Source: Glandiceps talaboti (Eukaryota > Hemichordata > Enteropneusta > Spengelidae). Taken from it: a DNA stretch of 64,000 nucleotides. Position numbers and translations under genes: made by a program. A model generated the notes under the pieces. The model worked only from the letters and a program-made list of their open reading frames with translations. It was not told where the DNA came from and made no database searches. Positions 23,880 to 36,057 of this stretch are shown one piece after another. Position 1 is the first letter of the stretch; each line of letters begins with the position of its first letter. The stretch covers positions 2,621,001-2,685,000 of the forward strand of contig NC_135556.1 in the NCBI RefSeq assembly GCF_964340395.1. Direction: 5' to 3'.

Positions 23880-24842
23880 GAAACTAAATGAAATTTGAAG
23901 CTTACACAGTTAACATATTGCCTAATTATTTTAAAAAATGATTATGCAAATTAACCATATTGATTATAAGTTACAACATCAATCTTTAAAATGACACATG
24001 CACTTCTTTACCTTCGACCATTAATACATATACAAAACAATATGAAATTTGAAGTTTGCATTCTTAAGAAATAGCCTAATTACTGAACATCATTAATTAT
24101 GCGAATTTGTCATAAAATCAAAAATTATATCAACAGGCTTTAAAGAATGTGTGCTTTTGTCATGGTTGATGTATGTGCCATACTATATGGAATTTGAAGT
24201 GTGCATTCCAAAGATATAGCTTAATTACTGAAGATCATTAATTATTCAAATTACTCATTAATAGTAAAGGCTATGTCAACAAACTTGTGTGCATTGTTAT
24301 GGTTGGTATATGCACCAAATTCTATGAAATTTGAAGCTCGCATTCTTAAGATAAAGCAGAATTACCAAAAGTCATTAATTATGCAAATTATTCATTAAAA
24401 TTGCAATCTACATCAACAAACTTTATAGGACATATGCACTTAGTTTTGGTTACTAAATTAGATTGAAATTGAAGTATGCATTTTTAAGATCGAGCCTTAC
24501 CGATATTACTGAAATTCATTAATTATGCAAATTATTCGTAAAAGCTTTATGCTAAATCAACAAACCTTATATGACATATGCTCTTTGTTGTGGTTAATGT
24601 ATGAACCAAATTATATTGAATTTGAAGTATGCATTCCAAAGATATAGCCTAATTACTCAAAATCATTAATTATGCAAACAACTAATTAATGGTCATTGGA
24701 TGTTTGCCAAACTCTAATCATTCCTTGCCATTAGCATATGGAAGATGTGTCCCAAATTTCATTATAATTGAGCCAGCCGTTTTTAAGAAAATGATGACAC
24801 AGACAGAAACACAGACGGATGGACAGACAGACAGACACACAC

Positions 24843-24894
<52 letters not shown>

Positions 24895-24925
24895 CACCAT
24901 TTCAATACCTCCCCTTATGGGGAAG
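23880..24925 (-). mobile_element. hairpin-headed interspersed element (F4 family, minus orientation)
   Basis: Four to five degenerate units of about 135-150 bp ('ttaattatgcaaattattca', 'gaaatttgaagtatgcattc') lead into a (GACA)n tract (24795-24893). At the right end is a small hairpin, tccccttatgggga (about 24910-24923). Read on the minus strand the order is hairpin, (TGTC)n, then 'acacatcttccatatgctaa', and the last segment is shared with the fragment at 50.6-50.8 kb. Noncoding. Confidence 0.7.
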
Positions 24926-25245
24926 TAAAAATCTTGTTCAACGGGCAACCATGTTGAACATGGTGACAGTGATAATGCATAAGATTTAAATGTGAATGGA
25001 AATGCTGATTTCATATACTTTTCCAGATATAAACCTCAGCTTGATTGATAAAATCATCAGCCAAATATTCCAAATTTTATTCTTTTAAATTGATTAGATG
25101 ATGTGTCATCATTAAATTGATACTTTAAAAGAAAAAAATATTCAATTTTAATCATATGAGAAAAACAAAATGTTGGAAGATATTGTCCATGCTTTGTAAT
25201 ATTTTGTAGCTCTTTTGAAGGTGAACAAATAAAAGATTACTTTTT

Positions 25246-25650
25246 AGCTCCGCTGTCAGCGAAAGCTGAAAGCGTAGCTTTAGGTATAGGTGGGTATTGA
25301 GGTATAGAGAGTAGAGTGAATCATAGGTGTCCGTCAAACTTTTATATTTTTACTATCTACGCCGAAAGTGACAGTCGGAATTCTTCGATATTTGGTGTGC
25401 ATGTTCCCTGGGGGGAGGCTATTCAGATTTGTTCATGCCAAGTTGATCTGTGCCATTTTCAATTTTTGATGATTTTTTTTCATAAAATGTCATTTTCATC
25501 AACTCCTTGAAAACCTCTTATTAGATTGCTTTGATATCTGGCGTGTTGATGCGCAGGGGGTAGCTTACTCAGATTTGTTAATTTCAAGTCAGCACATCCT
25601 CATTTTTATTTTTATGATTTTTTTTTTGTAATTTGAAAAAAAAAATGAAT
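25246..25650 (+). mobile_element. hairpin-headed interspersed element (F2 family)
   Basis: Starts with the hairpin agctccgctgtcagc-GAAA-gctgaaagcgtagct (25246-25279; stem 15 bp with two mismatches). Two related modules follow, each with 'gatatttggtgtgcatg' / 'gatatctggcgtgttgatg' and 'ggctattcagatttgttcat' / 'agcttactcagatttgttaa'. Noncoding. Confidence 0.6.
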
Positions 25651-26530
25651 ATGTTAATGAGCATAATGACCGACGCCATATTGGAAATCAGTCGACTAGA
25701 CTTTAAGTAAACTGCCACTTTTCAAAAGACACTATTGACGTCAAACAAGCAATGTAATATGTGCTATAGTCATAATTCTACGCATTGGGCGCCCAAATGA
25801 CAAGCGTTTGTTCGAAACAGGGTTGTAAACTTCAAATCCAATTCTGCACCCTTCTACATAATCAGCCAGTCCGCAACATCCTCATTTGCATACTCTATCC
25901 TGATTCGACCAGAAGCTGAAGGTGACCTCATTTGACCGAGCGATTTTCCACAGCAAGTATCTTGAGTATCAACACAGGACGTTCTTGGTACTCACTAAAA
26001 TCACACTATAAAAGTGTGATGTTTTCAGATAACATGTAACTTGTGGTTAATTCTATATTGTCGTGCAATTTGGAATGACAGTGAACCAGAATTCAGACAA
26101 CTTGCGTAAGGAAGGGCATGCCAGGCATGCCGTTGAAGTTATGGCCGACAGTTCACATGTAAAGTTAAACGACACGAACGTGTCTTGCCTTTCCAAAATT
26201 CAAATATTTGGCAAGTAAAAATAATTAAAATAATTACAACTTTAATTTGGCTTCAGACTTTGCATTATGTTTTGCGTATCTTTCCCCGTTTTACATGTAA
26301 ATCCGAAAAGGTTCTCTCTCATCATGTCATCAGTGTCAGTGATCATACCGCGCGGGGCTGCTTTGAGTACGAGCGAAGTGAGGCATGTTGAGGTATTTTG
26401 TTGAGAATTATAAATATTGCGAAATGTCAAGTACAAGGTTTAAATACAATGGAATGATGAAAAAAATGGCAGAGTCTGCTGACAGGCGCCGGTCACAAGA
26501 AACACTGTGAATTAAAATATCAGACGATGT
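25651..26530. other. intron, no exon recognised
   Basis: Relatively CpG-rich in places (ccgcgcggggc at 26349). No frame with support. Confidence 0.4.
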
Positions 26531-27066
26531 ATGTATTAATCGCCGACAATCCACCCGTATGCACGAGGCCGAGGGACTAACCCGGAAGCAAGTCGTTGTC
26601 AGCCATACGTTACAGCACGTGGTAACATCGTCCGAGAAATCGCTGCGTTCAGAGTGTCATTATTCACAGAATTGTTGTTTTCGAGTGAAAACCCGTCTTG
26701 AATTGTATAACTCTAACAAATGAAGACATGTCAAGTTATATTTTGAAAGTTGTATCGCTAGTTTGAGACGATTTTCTCACGTACTATAGTACTATCGAGG
26801 CTTACTTGAAGTAGTAGGACCTTACTCCAGTTCATCGGGAAGTTTAGCCAGTCCGATAATTCTTTCTGGTTTAGTTTACAACACTTTTGATCACGCAGAT
26901 TTTGTTGTTGTGATGAAAAGAAATAAAAAAAATTTCGTTGTGTTTTCTTTGTGAAAGGTAACCGAACATGAACGAGTGTTACCACTGTAACGTATGGCTG
27001 AGAATGACTCTCTTCCGGGTACTTGAGATTGTCGCCGTACGGAAACTAAGATGGCGATTAATACAT
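26531..27066. mobile_element. 536-bp TIR element (MITE-like)
   Basis: The left end starts atgtattaatcgcc. The right end finishes ggcgattaatacat, its exact complement. Similarity continues inward for about 100 bp (left 'ggaagcaagtcgttgtcagccata', right complement 'ggaagagagtcattctcagcc') with mismatches. No protein. It lies about 660 bp upstream of first exon B. Confidence 0.65.
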
Positions 27067-27728
27067 TTCTTCCCTATATATATCTACCACAACTAGTACA
27101 AGTTGAATGTTGTTGACTTTGTAAATTTGTTAGAAAATTGAAATTCAAATTGCCTCAAAATTATTTTAGATCCCTAGTTTATTTCATTCATCATTAAAAT
27201 TTTCCAGGGTTACAGCTGTAAGACACTGGAATTATTTATAGCCAACCTCAAAATCCTCTTTTTATCTTTTTCTTGTGTGCATTTCCCAGTCATTTTTTTC
27301 TGAGATTTTGTGCAATTTTTCATAACAGTAGATTTTTGTTATAAAATGGTGACTATGGTATAAAAGTACAATACATTACCAACTTCTGTGTAAAATGTGT
27401 TTTATAGTGAGACATCATATGAAACCACTAACCACTTTATTGCATCGCTAAAACAAAACTGCATAGTGAAGAGCTGAAGACCTGAACCACTTCTACATGT
27501 CACCAAAATAAAAAATTAAATTAAAAAAAAAAACAGCGGAGCTATTCTGACCGATAGGTCGCTTGTTAAGTGAAAAAAATGAACGCATAGTATGAAAAGA
27601 CTTGCTGAAATCGATGGAACCTAATGACTGCAGGGCAGGGCCTGGGGCCAGAGTGTATGCAGTGACATATTTAATATTTGCATGGTTGATTTTGACCTGT
27701 GGTGGCGCTCTTGCCATGTACTTTCAAA

Positions 27729-27922
27729 ATGGAGGATATTGACAACAAACCTACGTCGGATCCGGACCAAGTCAATGCCAAGCCAATGAGCGATGCTGCT
27801 AGAAAACGTGATCTTGCTAAACGTAGAATTAATCTTGGTAATCAGTATGATCGCTGGAGCGATGTACGAAAGAAACATTCATTAAATGCACACTGGAAAG
27901 TTGCTAAGTTCCTCATCGACTG
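27729..27922 (+). CDS. alternative first exon B of zinc-finger gene 2 locus
   Basis: ATG at 27729 (aaaATGG). 64 codons plus two bases, ending ACTG|GTAAGC (phase 2). The N-terminus is acidic. The AT-hook-like GRP core of the sister exons is missing (AKPMSDAARKRDLAKRR at the same place, which keeps the Ser-Asp and basic residues). The conserved end is present: NLGNQYDRWSDVRKKHSL and KVAKFLIDW. No middle exon was found between here and 35392, so it would have to join 42275 or 45823. Upstream sequence 'gtggtggcgctct' is GC-rich, but I see no NRF1-like site. Confidence 0.65.
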
Positions 27923-28185
27923 GTAAGCATGTACACAATCACAGTTCAGAGATTGGCCTATGGCATAGGTCGTCATTTACATGTATGACGTGCTGTCAGT
28001 ATTTCATTTTCTTTACCTTCCAAACTACTATCTTCAAACAAATGCATGTCACTCAGACACTGACAGTGTGCAACATTTCTAATTACCCATAACTCCATCT
28101 GAATGATGTTGTGATATGTGTGAACTTGTGCGAATCCCCTCTTCCCTCCACTTGTCTTGTCTTGCCTCTTTATTCCCTTATCAGG

Positions 28186-29730
28186 GCCAGAGCCTGACCA
28201 AATTGCCGGGGGGGGGGGACTTTGTCTTATTAGTGCAATCATGCATTTAAAATTTAGAAAGGTGCTAATTTACATAAATGTGCACATAATTTACATAATA
28301 TCTATTTTAGCATACGCAATTAAATATCATATGTAAGGCCAGAAAAAATAAAAAAGCTGGTCAACCCATCACATTGTAGGGGTGACCAAATCATTTTATG
28401 AAGTGGTGGTCCAGTACCTTAAAAAATCCAGTGGTCCTGCTGAAAGAATGAGTGGTCCCAGGTCCCGCTAATGTGAAACATTAAATCTTACCTATGAATC
28501 TGTATATTCAGACGACTTTTTAACATGGTTATTAACAGTAAGGTACTGGTCCAACAGACCAGACAAAGTAAAATTTGTGTGGTCCGCCCAAAAAAATCAC
28601 TAGTCCCGGACCCAGGACCAGTGGATTTGTTCACCTCTGCATTGGGTAGTTTGATTTCATTTTTTGCACAATGCTTGACAAGTGGATAAATTGGATATAT
28701 AATGATAGCAACTTAATATTTCAAGTCAAGTTAAGATAGAACTTATTCAGTTATCTTGATACTATCTCTTGCAATTTGTCTGCATAGCTACACACAGGAT
28801 GTGGATTTCACATGCATAAGGAGATGTCTCTACTTAGCTCTAACCTATACACAGGGAGGTACTTAGCCAGCCACCTCCCCATCTTGTTTTGGGAGAAAGA
28901 CAATTATCACCTTGATTGCTACTGACTGGAAGGAGACAACTCCAAAGGTGAAAAAAAATTGAAAATAATACAGTGTAGGAGGCCATTTAGAGGCATAAAA
29001 TATCAAACCATAGACATAATTTAAAGTCTTACAATGTTTGAATATGGTAATAAAATACCAGAATTGAAACAATTCTGCTATACATTACATATTATCTGGA
29101 AGTATATTTTGTTGTGGCAAAGCTGAAAGATATTTTGCGGATGTGCACTTGGGAAATGACTTCTCTTGAAGTTTAATTTGGTTCCAAAAAATCCCGAATA
29201 AAGACCTTCAGACTTTTGATGGCCCAATGACTGCTCAGCCCACTCCCATGGTCGTAAACTTTTGCTTAATTCTTTTTAGTGCACATTGGAATGGATATGC
29301 AACAGCTTAATTTAATCTTAATTCATGCTTGTATGCAACACCAGAGCCAAGTAAACCACTGGATAAGATATTATACAATTTCGAATAGATTCAAATGTAT
29401 ATTGTTACATCTACTATTCAGAAAATATAAAGAAATATCCTTAATTTTGAAACCAAAAATGTGAAGCCCACATGAGGATATATTGCCCATCACCAGAAAA
29501 AAATGTATGGGTAGGTTGAACACCTTTTTCATTTTTTCTGGCCTAATGTCGTATCTTTCAAAGTAGTTGCCGAAAAGATGTCACATTCAAAGTAAAAAAA
29601 AAAAAAGTGTGCATTTCACTGATATGTGAAGCACGCATGAGGATATATTGCCCATCACCAAAAAAATATATGGGTAGGTTGAACAGCTTTTTCATTTTTT
29701 CTGGCCTAATGTCGTATCTTTCAAAGTACC
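28186..29730 (+). repeat. long dispersed repeat, copy 1 (about 1.5 kb)
   Basis: Starts 'cagggccagagcctgaccaa' with a G-run, runs through 'taaggccagaaaaaataaaa', 'aggaggccatttagaggcat' and 'gacttctcttgaagtttaat', and ends near 'gcccatcaccagaaaaaa(t)'. Most of it matches 61999-63360 in order and orientation. Copy 1 has an extra 'ggtcc(c)' segment (28380-28635), and its last part (29462-29728) is itself duplicated in tandem. No coding frame. Confidence 0.8.
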
Positions 29731-29984
29731 AGCCTACTCCATTACCTAAAGCAGTGAGTTCTTACTGTTTTTTCTACATATAGAACTGCCCTATATAAAG
29801 AGGATTATGGCTAATCTATGCAAATGCAGGAAATTCAAACTGCTGTACAGAGCACTAGCTTCTGGGTCTTGTTTTCAGCATTTTTTCTGTGCTCCGAGAA
29901 ACACACAGGTCATGTATCATGTACAAATTGTTTGTGAATGTTGTAGGATGGTAACTTGATACACAAATTAGTTGAAAATAAATG
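29731..29984. other. intron, no feature recognised
   Basis: Short AT-rich interval. Confidence 0.4.
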
Positions 29985-30535
29985 TAAACGACTCAAAAAT
30001 CAAAAACCACCCGACCGATTGGCTTGATATTTGGTGGGGACATTACTTATGGTGTTCTAATGAAAAATTGTACAAATGGAAGTGATTGCTTCATAGATGT
30101 GTGTTTTTGGTCAAAAATGTGATTTTTGGTCAAAAGACTTAAACTCCAAAATGACTCAGCAACGTTCTTTAAGGGATGTAAAGTAAGATTTGTTCATGCC
30201 ATGATAATGCCATGAAAAATATGCAAATTAGGGCTAAGAATGTTTTTTTTTAGTCAAGAGTCTATAATTCCAAAAGTACTTTGTTGATTTGGCTGAAATT
30301 TCACAGGGATGTTTCTGGTGATGCATGGATCAAGTGATATTAATTACATGATGATCCCCTTCAGCAATATATGCAAAAAATCCCTTTGATTTGTGGTGTG
30401 AAACAGCGCTTCAACTCGGCCCACAAGTGAAAGGTTCTTCAACTTCTTGTGTATTGATGCAATTAAATCTTTTATGGGCTACTTCACATGTCAATGTCAA
30501 TGGCATGAAGATTACCCTCTGTTTGAGGTTGCTTG
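29985..30535 (+). mobile_element. F1-family element, headless fragment
   Basis: Begins 'aaaaaccacccgaccgattg', then 'gatatttggtggggacatta' and 'aaaatgactcagcaacg'. It ends with 'gtttgaggttgcttggaaac', shared with the 40.1-40.5 kb copy. Hairpin and microsatellite are absent. Confidence 0.7.
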
Positions 30536-30573
30536 GAAACACTTCTTTTACTATTAGCACTGCTTAATTATTC

Positions 30574-31523
30574 CCCCGCCGGACGAAGTCCGGGACGGGG
30601 ACTTATGGATTGGGTTCCGTCCGTCCATCCGTCCGTCCGTCCGCAGCCGTTTCTTGGAGATAACTGGACCGATTTTTTTCAAACTTGGTACAGGGGCAAC
30701 ATACAATGGCATACATGTGCACGTCAATTTGTTTTATGATACGATCCAATATGGCCGCCTAGCAGCCATTTTGTTTGCAAATTTTCCCTGTCTAAAGCCA
30801 TAACTCAGACATGCTTGAACAGATCTCATTCAAAGTTGGCATTAGGACAGTGTTCTATGGCATATATGTGCATATTCATTGTTGTCATGATACGATCCAA
30901 TATGGCTGCCTGGCAGCCATTTTGTTTGTGAATTTTCCATGTCCAAAGCCATAACTCAAACATGCTTGAACAGATCTCATTCAAAGTTGGTATTAGGACA
31001 GTGTTCTATGACATACATGTGCATATCCATTTTCGTCGTGATACGATCCAATATGGCTGCTTGGCAGCCATTGTGTTTGTGAACTTTCCATGTCCAAAGC
31101 CATAACTCAGACATGCTTGAACAGATCTCATTCAAATTTGGTATTAGGACAGTGTTCTATGACTTACATGTGCATATTCATTGTTGTTGTGATACGATCC
31201 AATATGGCCGCCTGGCAGCCATTTTGTTTGCGATTTTTCTATGTCCAAAGCCATAACTCAGACATGCTTGAACAGATCACATTCAAAGTTGGTATTAGGA
31301 CAGTGTTCTATGACATACATGTGCATATCCATTTTCATCGTGATATGATCCCCCATACCTGACCAATCCTTTATTGTTGTAGGCATGTTCCATGTCCAAC
31401 AAGCACACACAACATATCTAAGTCTGTTTGATTTAGGTTCACAAATGTTGTTGAGTGATCAGAGTAGTGATAATTCCTTAAAACCCAATTATAGCGGGGA
31501 CTATGTCATTCTCAATGACTTGT
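30574..31523 (+). mobile_element. hairpin-headed interspersed element (F3 family), full length
   Basis: Head hairpin at 30574-30600 (CCGGAC-GAA-GTCCGG core inside CCCCG/CGGGG), then a (CCGT)n tract, 'gataactggaccgatttttt', and four to five units of about 165 bp containing 'gatacgatccaatatggc(c/t)gc' and 'catgcttgaacagatctcat'. It ends at 'ggggactatgtcattctcaa' + tgacttgtta. A solo copy of that last segment is at 55824-55853. Noncoding. Confidence 0.75.
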
Positions 31524-31559
31524 TAAATTATAGAGTGTCTATGATTAAAATATAAAGTT

Positions 31560-32168
31560 CATTCATATGCTACAAAGAGTCTTTTTGGGTCAAATCAAAA
31601 TGATCTTACCACTGGTTTGTGATAATCAGATTTGGGTCAAAAATTGTGATTTTTGGTCAAAAAACTTAAACTCAAAAACTATTAGGCAGATTGGGCTGAA
31701 ATTTGGGTGAAACATTCTTCAGGGTGTTTTTACTAAGAATTATTCATCATAATGGTCCCATCAGTGATATGCAAATTAGGGCTAAAAATGTGCTTTTTGG
31801 TCAAAAATCTATAATACCAAAACCACTGAGCAGATTGGGCTGAAATTTAGTGGGAATGCATTTAGGGATGTATGGATAAAGAAATATTAAGTATACAATG
31901 ATTCCATGAGTGATATGCAAATTAGGTGTAAAAATGTTCATTTTTGGTCAAAAATTTATATATCAAAAAGTACTTGGTCAGTGAGTCTGAAACTTGGTGA
32001 TATGTTTCAGAAAGTGTTATTCTGCAGATTTTCTTTAAAACATTTTGACAAAATTGGCCCCAGCAACCATGACCATGCCCTTAGCAACAACCAAATGGCA
32101 GTATATTTTGGTTATATAACAACATCTTCTGGTAGGCAAGTGAGTAAATATTTAAACAATGTATGCCA
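31560..32168 (+). mobile_element. F1-family element, left part (interrupted by LINE)
   Basis: Headless F1 body with three modules ('actattaggcagattgggct', 'ccactgagcagattgggctg', 'acttggtcagtgagtctgaa'). It is continuous in order with the tail minisatellite that resumes at about 33945. Nearly collinear with 51840-52340. Confidence 0.75.
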
Positions 32169-33944
32169 ATAATATTAATAATAATAATATTTATTTCTTA
32201 AAAAGTTAACGCTTTCCATATAAAAACATCTCAAAGCACCTTACAATGCTATGACAAAAAGGCAATAAAAAAAAATGTAAAACACAATGGAGGAATCTGC
32301 CAGTAATAAAACATTCAAATAAAAAGGTATGTTTTAAGATTTGACTTAAAAACGCTAACATTCTTACTCAAACGGAGTGACAGTGGCAGCCTATTCCACA
32401 AATGTGGAGCACATGTCGAAAACGATCTATCCCCATAAAAAAGATGTTTTAACTACAGGTTGGTGAAGTGTGCTTGCACCGTCAGTGGAGGATCGAAGTG
32501 TGCGGCCAACAGAGCGTATATTCAAGAGTTCCCTAAGGTACACTGGGGCCTTATTATTTGACACCTTGTATGTTAATTAAACTCGATCCTTTTCTGTACA
32601 GGGAGCCAATGCAACCTGCTCAGTACTGGGGTGATATGTTCAGTTTTCCTTGTTTTTGTAACCAAACGTGCTGCGGCATTCTGAATAGATTGTAGTTTAG
32701 TAATCTGATAATTTGGTAGGCCATAAAGCAGACTATTACAGTAGTCAAGCCGAGAAGTAACAAAAGTATGTACTAATTTTTCTGTTGAACCCTGGTCTAA
32801 AAGGTTGCGGATTTTGCCAATTCTCCATAGAGCAAGAGACGCTGACCTGCATAGATTGGAAATATGTGATACCATGGTCATTGATTCATCAAGTGTGACA
32901 CCAAGGTCACGAACTACTGAAGAAGACTGAACACTGACGCCCCCAACTCGTATGTTGCATCCCCATGGCCAAACTTTGAAGAGAATCGTATAACCTCAGT
33001 CTTGCTGTCATTAAGAGCGAGCATGTTATCATTCATCCATTGTCGAATTTCGTCGACACAATTCTCAATTTTTGCACTTGGGACACAATCACAGGAGCAA
33101 ACGACATACAGCTGAGAGTCGTCAGCATAAAACATACATTCTAAACCGTGTTGTTTTATCATGTCTTCAAGGGGTGCAATATACAGACTAAATAACACAG
33201 GGCCAAGGACAGAGCCCTGGGGGACACCACAATTGAGGGGTTGTGCTTCCGACATCTTCGACCCAACACACACTCTCACTGTACTATTTTGCAAATATGA
33301 TGTGAACCATCTCAGTACAATACCGTTATTGCCAAACCTAGAACGTAACCTGTGAATCAAAATGTTGTGGTCGATGGTGTCGAAAGCAGCAGATAGATCT
33401 AGTAAAATTAAAATCACATCGTCCCGCCGATCAAGAGCCCATAGCACATCATTCTTAACTCGAATGAGCGCAGTTTCAGTACTGTGGCCTTCTCGGTAGG
33501 CCGATTGACATTTAGCATACAGATCATTATGACACAGGTAAGAATTAATTTGAATTAAAGCAGATTTTTCGATCAACTTAGAGATGTAAGGTAAATTCGA
33601 AACAGGTCTATAATTTCCCATAGTGTTTTTGTCAAGACCAGACTTTTTTAACAAAGGGCATACAAGTGCAGATTTACATGACAATGGAAATTCACCTGAC
33701 ATAAATGACGCATTAATGATATGTGTAATTGCTGGGGATACTTGTTGTAAACACTGCTTTATCAATACTGTTGGTATGGGGTCCTGATTAGAAGATTTAG
33801 TGGGTAACGAACAAATAAGTTTCTCAACAAACTCAATAGAAACTGGTTCAAAAGAGCCCAGACTAAAACCCAAGTTTACAAATGGATCAGATGGTAGCAC
33901 AGATAACAATTTCTCACGAATCTTGTCAATCTTACAATGGAATA
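32169..33944 (-). mobile_element. 5'-truncated CR1/L2-like LINE
   Basis: Minus strand. The left edge is a (TTA)n-type 3' tail (tatttattattattaatatt read in reverse), and 'aaggtgctttgagatg' in the 3' UTR is typical of these LINEs. The right edge cuts into the F1 tail at about 33944, so the endonuclease and ORF1 are missing. It is inserted in the F1 tail. The paralogous uninterrupted site is seen at about 52335-52345. Confidence 0.88.
32350..33942 (-). pseudogene. LINE reverse transcriptase ORF2, C-terminal part, frameshifted
   Basis: Minus-strand frame from about 33942: an upstream region, then the RT core NYRPVSNLP, LLDLSAAFDTIDH, GVPQGSVLGPVLFSLYI and the catalytic FYADDSQLYV (about 33130). 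A one-base frameshift near 32955 moves the thumb region (VGGVSVQSSSVVRDLG, then LDYCNSLLYGLP, LHWLPV) to another frame, which reaches a stop at 32573. The usual last motif (DRSFSTCAPHLWNRLP) is still readable in the following 200 bp. The product would copy LINE RNA into DNA at the target site. This copy is dead: truncated, frameshifted and with a stop before the C-terminal motif. Confidence 0.85.
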
Positions 33945-34440
33945 TCCCTAGCAACCATGACCACGCCCATAGTAACATCAAACGGTCATGTATTTCACAA
34001 AGATAACAACAGGGATTAATAGACAATTGAATAAACGTTCATATAATGTATGTAAATTTGTAAATATGTAAATAATCACATATATTGCTAAGATAACAAT
34101 GGGAACAGTGATAGACAATTGAATAAACATTCAAAAAATGTATGCAAATGTGCTTAGCAACAAGGACACGCCCATAGCAACAGTTAAATGATCACATATA
34201 TTGCAAAGATAATATCAGGAATTCATACACAGGTGAACAAAAACATTCAAAAGGTATGGAAATATATCTAGCAACATGACCACGCCCATAGCAACAGCCA
34301 AATGATCGTGTATATCGAAAAGATAGCAACATGGTTGGATAGGCAACTGGATTCAGCAAATGAACACTTATTGTTAGCATGGATCAGCATATGGATAAAC
34401 ATTTTTTAAAACTGTACAGTTGTGCTACAACGCCATTGGT
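33945..34440 (+). mobile_element. F1-family element, tail minisatellite and right end
   Basis: About four units of about 105 bp with 'ccacgcccatagcaacag(c)c', 'atattgcaaagataac' and 'aataaacattcaaaa'. It ends with gtacagttgtgct at 34415-34426 (complement of the F1 head agcacaactg). Confidence 0.75.
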
Positions 34441-35355
34441 GCTATTTTTGGATATGTTTTGTTAGATGCAATAACTTAGGCATAATACGGTACATTGTGA
34501 ACAGTATTACATCACCTGTTGGTATACATATTTTTTGTAGTTACATAAGCATACATGATAAATCAAATCAAATTGCTTTTTGAGTCTGCATCTAAAAGAT
34601 GAGTGGTTACTGGTGATCACAATTTCAACCTGTTTCTGTAGTGTTTATGGATAAGATGACCACTGATTAACATTTTCAATGTATAATTATTGGTATTTTA
34701 ACATTTTCAATGAAAATATTGTGGTTGTCTGAATGAAAAATGAAAAAGTCAGTGACATGTAAAATGTATATTTCAATGTATATTTTTTTGGGGAAAAGTT
34801 ACATTTCCAGTTAATTATAATATGTTACGTTGTCAGAATATTGTATGCATTGTTTACTCTGCCCTCTGTAACTCTTATGATATGTGTGTCTAATTTATCA
34901 TAAGTGATGTAATGATGTCAAAATATTTTTATTTCAATTTCATTGTTCTGTGTTGAAATGAAAAAATCCTTTTTCTCTCACCCAAACTGAACACATATGA
35001 TAAGAGAAAAGGGCTGTTATTACTAACACTAAGCGACTCTATTTCCACAGTCTAACATCATGTAATCCATGATTTAGTATGTATAGTGCAAATATGATGC
35101 AAATATATGCATTGGATTTGCCACATTTAAATGAATTTATTGCTGGTCAAAATGATGGATTTTAATCGGAGCTGGGCAAAATCTTTACCAGAGTGTCTTG
35201 TCTGATGTAGAAAATTACAACTTATTATAGCAATTTATGTTTTGAACACAAAACCATAGGAGTGTATAGAAAATGTTATTATAAGTTGGCGTATCATTCG
35301 CCATGCTTTCAACATCGGTACCTTTGTTTGTCCGAATATTTCTCTTCGAATAACA
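34441..35355. other. intron / upstream region, no gene seen
   Basis: AT-rich, without supported frames. It leads to the promoter region of first exon C. Confidence 0.45.
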
Positions 35356-35356
35356 G

Positions 35357-35368
35357 TGCGCATGTGCA
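35357..35368 (+). promoter_or_regulatory. NRF1-like site at first exon C
   Basis: TGCGCATGTGCA is one mismatch from YGCGCAYGCGCR and lies 24 bp before the ATG at 35392. The ATG context AACATGGCG also resembles a YY1 core. Confidence 0.4.
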
Positions 35369-35391
35369 TTGTAAAAACCAGCACGTTCAAC

Positions 35392-35588
35392 ATGGCGTCT
35401 CCCACTCCGAAAGTGGTAAAGAGACCTGTCGGTCGTCCACGATTGAGTGATGAGGCAAGAAAGCTTGCAAGAGCGAAAAAAACTGCAGGGCAGATTAATA
35501 TATGGGATCAAATCGCTCGATGGAAACAGATAAAGACAGATTTATTGTTAGAATCTAACGCTAAGGTTGCAAAGTTCTTGATCGACTG
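35392..35588 (+). CDS. alternative first exon C of zinc-finger gene 2 locus
   Basis: ATG at 35392 has a strong start context (aacATGG). An in-frame ATG at 35362 could add 10 residues but overlaps the NRF1-like site. 65 codons plus two bases end at ACTG|GTAAGT (phase 2). The peptide has KRPVGRPRLSDEARKLAR (AT-hook-like GRPR), then INIWDQIARWKQIK and AKVAKFLIDW. It is the closest relative of exon A in the GRPRLSDE part. It lies only 470 bp upstream of exon D, so the two promoters are nearly adjacent. Confidence 0.7.
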
Positions 35589-36030
35589 GTAAGTTTGCTA
35601 CGCGGTTTACGGTGTATTACTATTACTTAGACCATTAATACATCCATGCTTAGATCGACGATCTGGCTTCGACGCGACACATTGGAACAGATTTACTCCC
35701 AGTGTACTAGTACAGCTGGAGTTTAAATACATTAATTTTTAATTCTTTGTCGTTTTTGACTCACAAGATGTTATAAATTGAAGGTGTCGTACTAATGTAT
35801 TTCGATAGTAGAGTCACGTCAGTAGACGATGTGATGGCTTTGAGCACATCACCGTGTCAATTATTGTGGCCATGCCTCAGTTTAATATTGTAATTCTTTT
35901 TCGATGTTTACGTAGACAGTATTTGGGAATACAGGTATCCCTTTATTTATTTTTTTCTCTATGAAAATCTAAAAACTTGTGTATTAACGACGTATGCTCC
36001 GGTGATGTTGTTATTGTTTGAGGTCAATAT
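35589..36030. other. spacer between first exons C and D
   Basis: No additional exon recognised. It probably contains the promoter of exon D. Confidence 0.4.
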
Positions 36031-36032
36031 AT

Positions 36033-36044
36033 TGCGCATGTGCG
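36033..36044 (+). promoter_or_regulatory. NRF1-like site at first exon D
   Basis: TGCGCATGTGCG is one mismatch from the NRF1 consensus and lies 14 bp before the ATG at 36058. The start codon lies in CAAGATGGCGAC, a very good YY1 core. NRF1 and YY1 sites at the start are typical of TATA-less promoters. Confidence 0.45.
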
Positions 36045-36057
36045 TGAAAAATACAAG

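Noticed and set aside
33945-34026. N-terminal extension of the LINE frame to 34026
   Set aside because: These codons are the F1 tail minisatellite read on the minus strand, outside the LINE.
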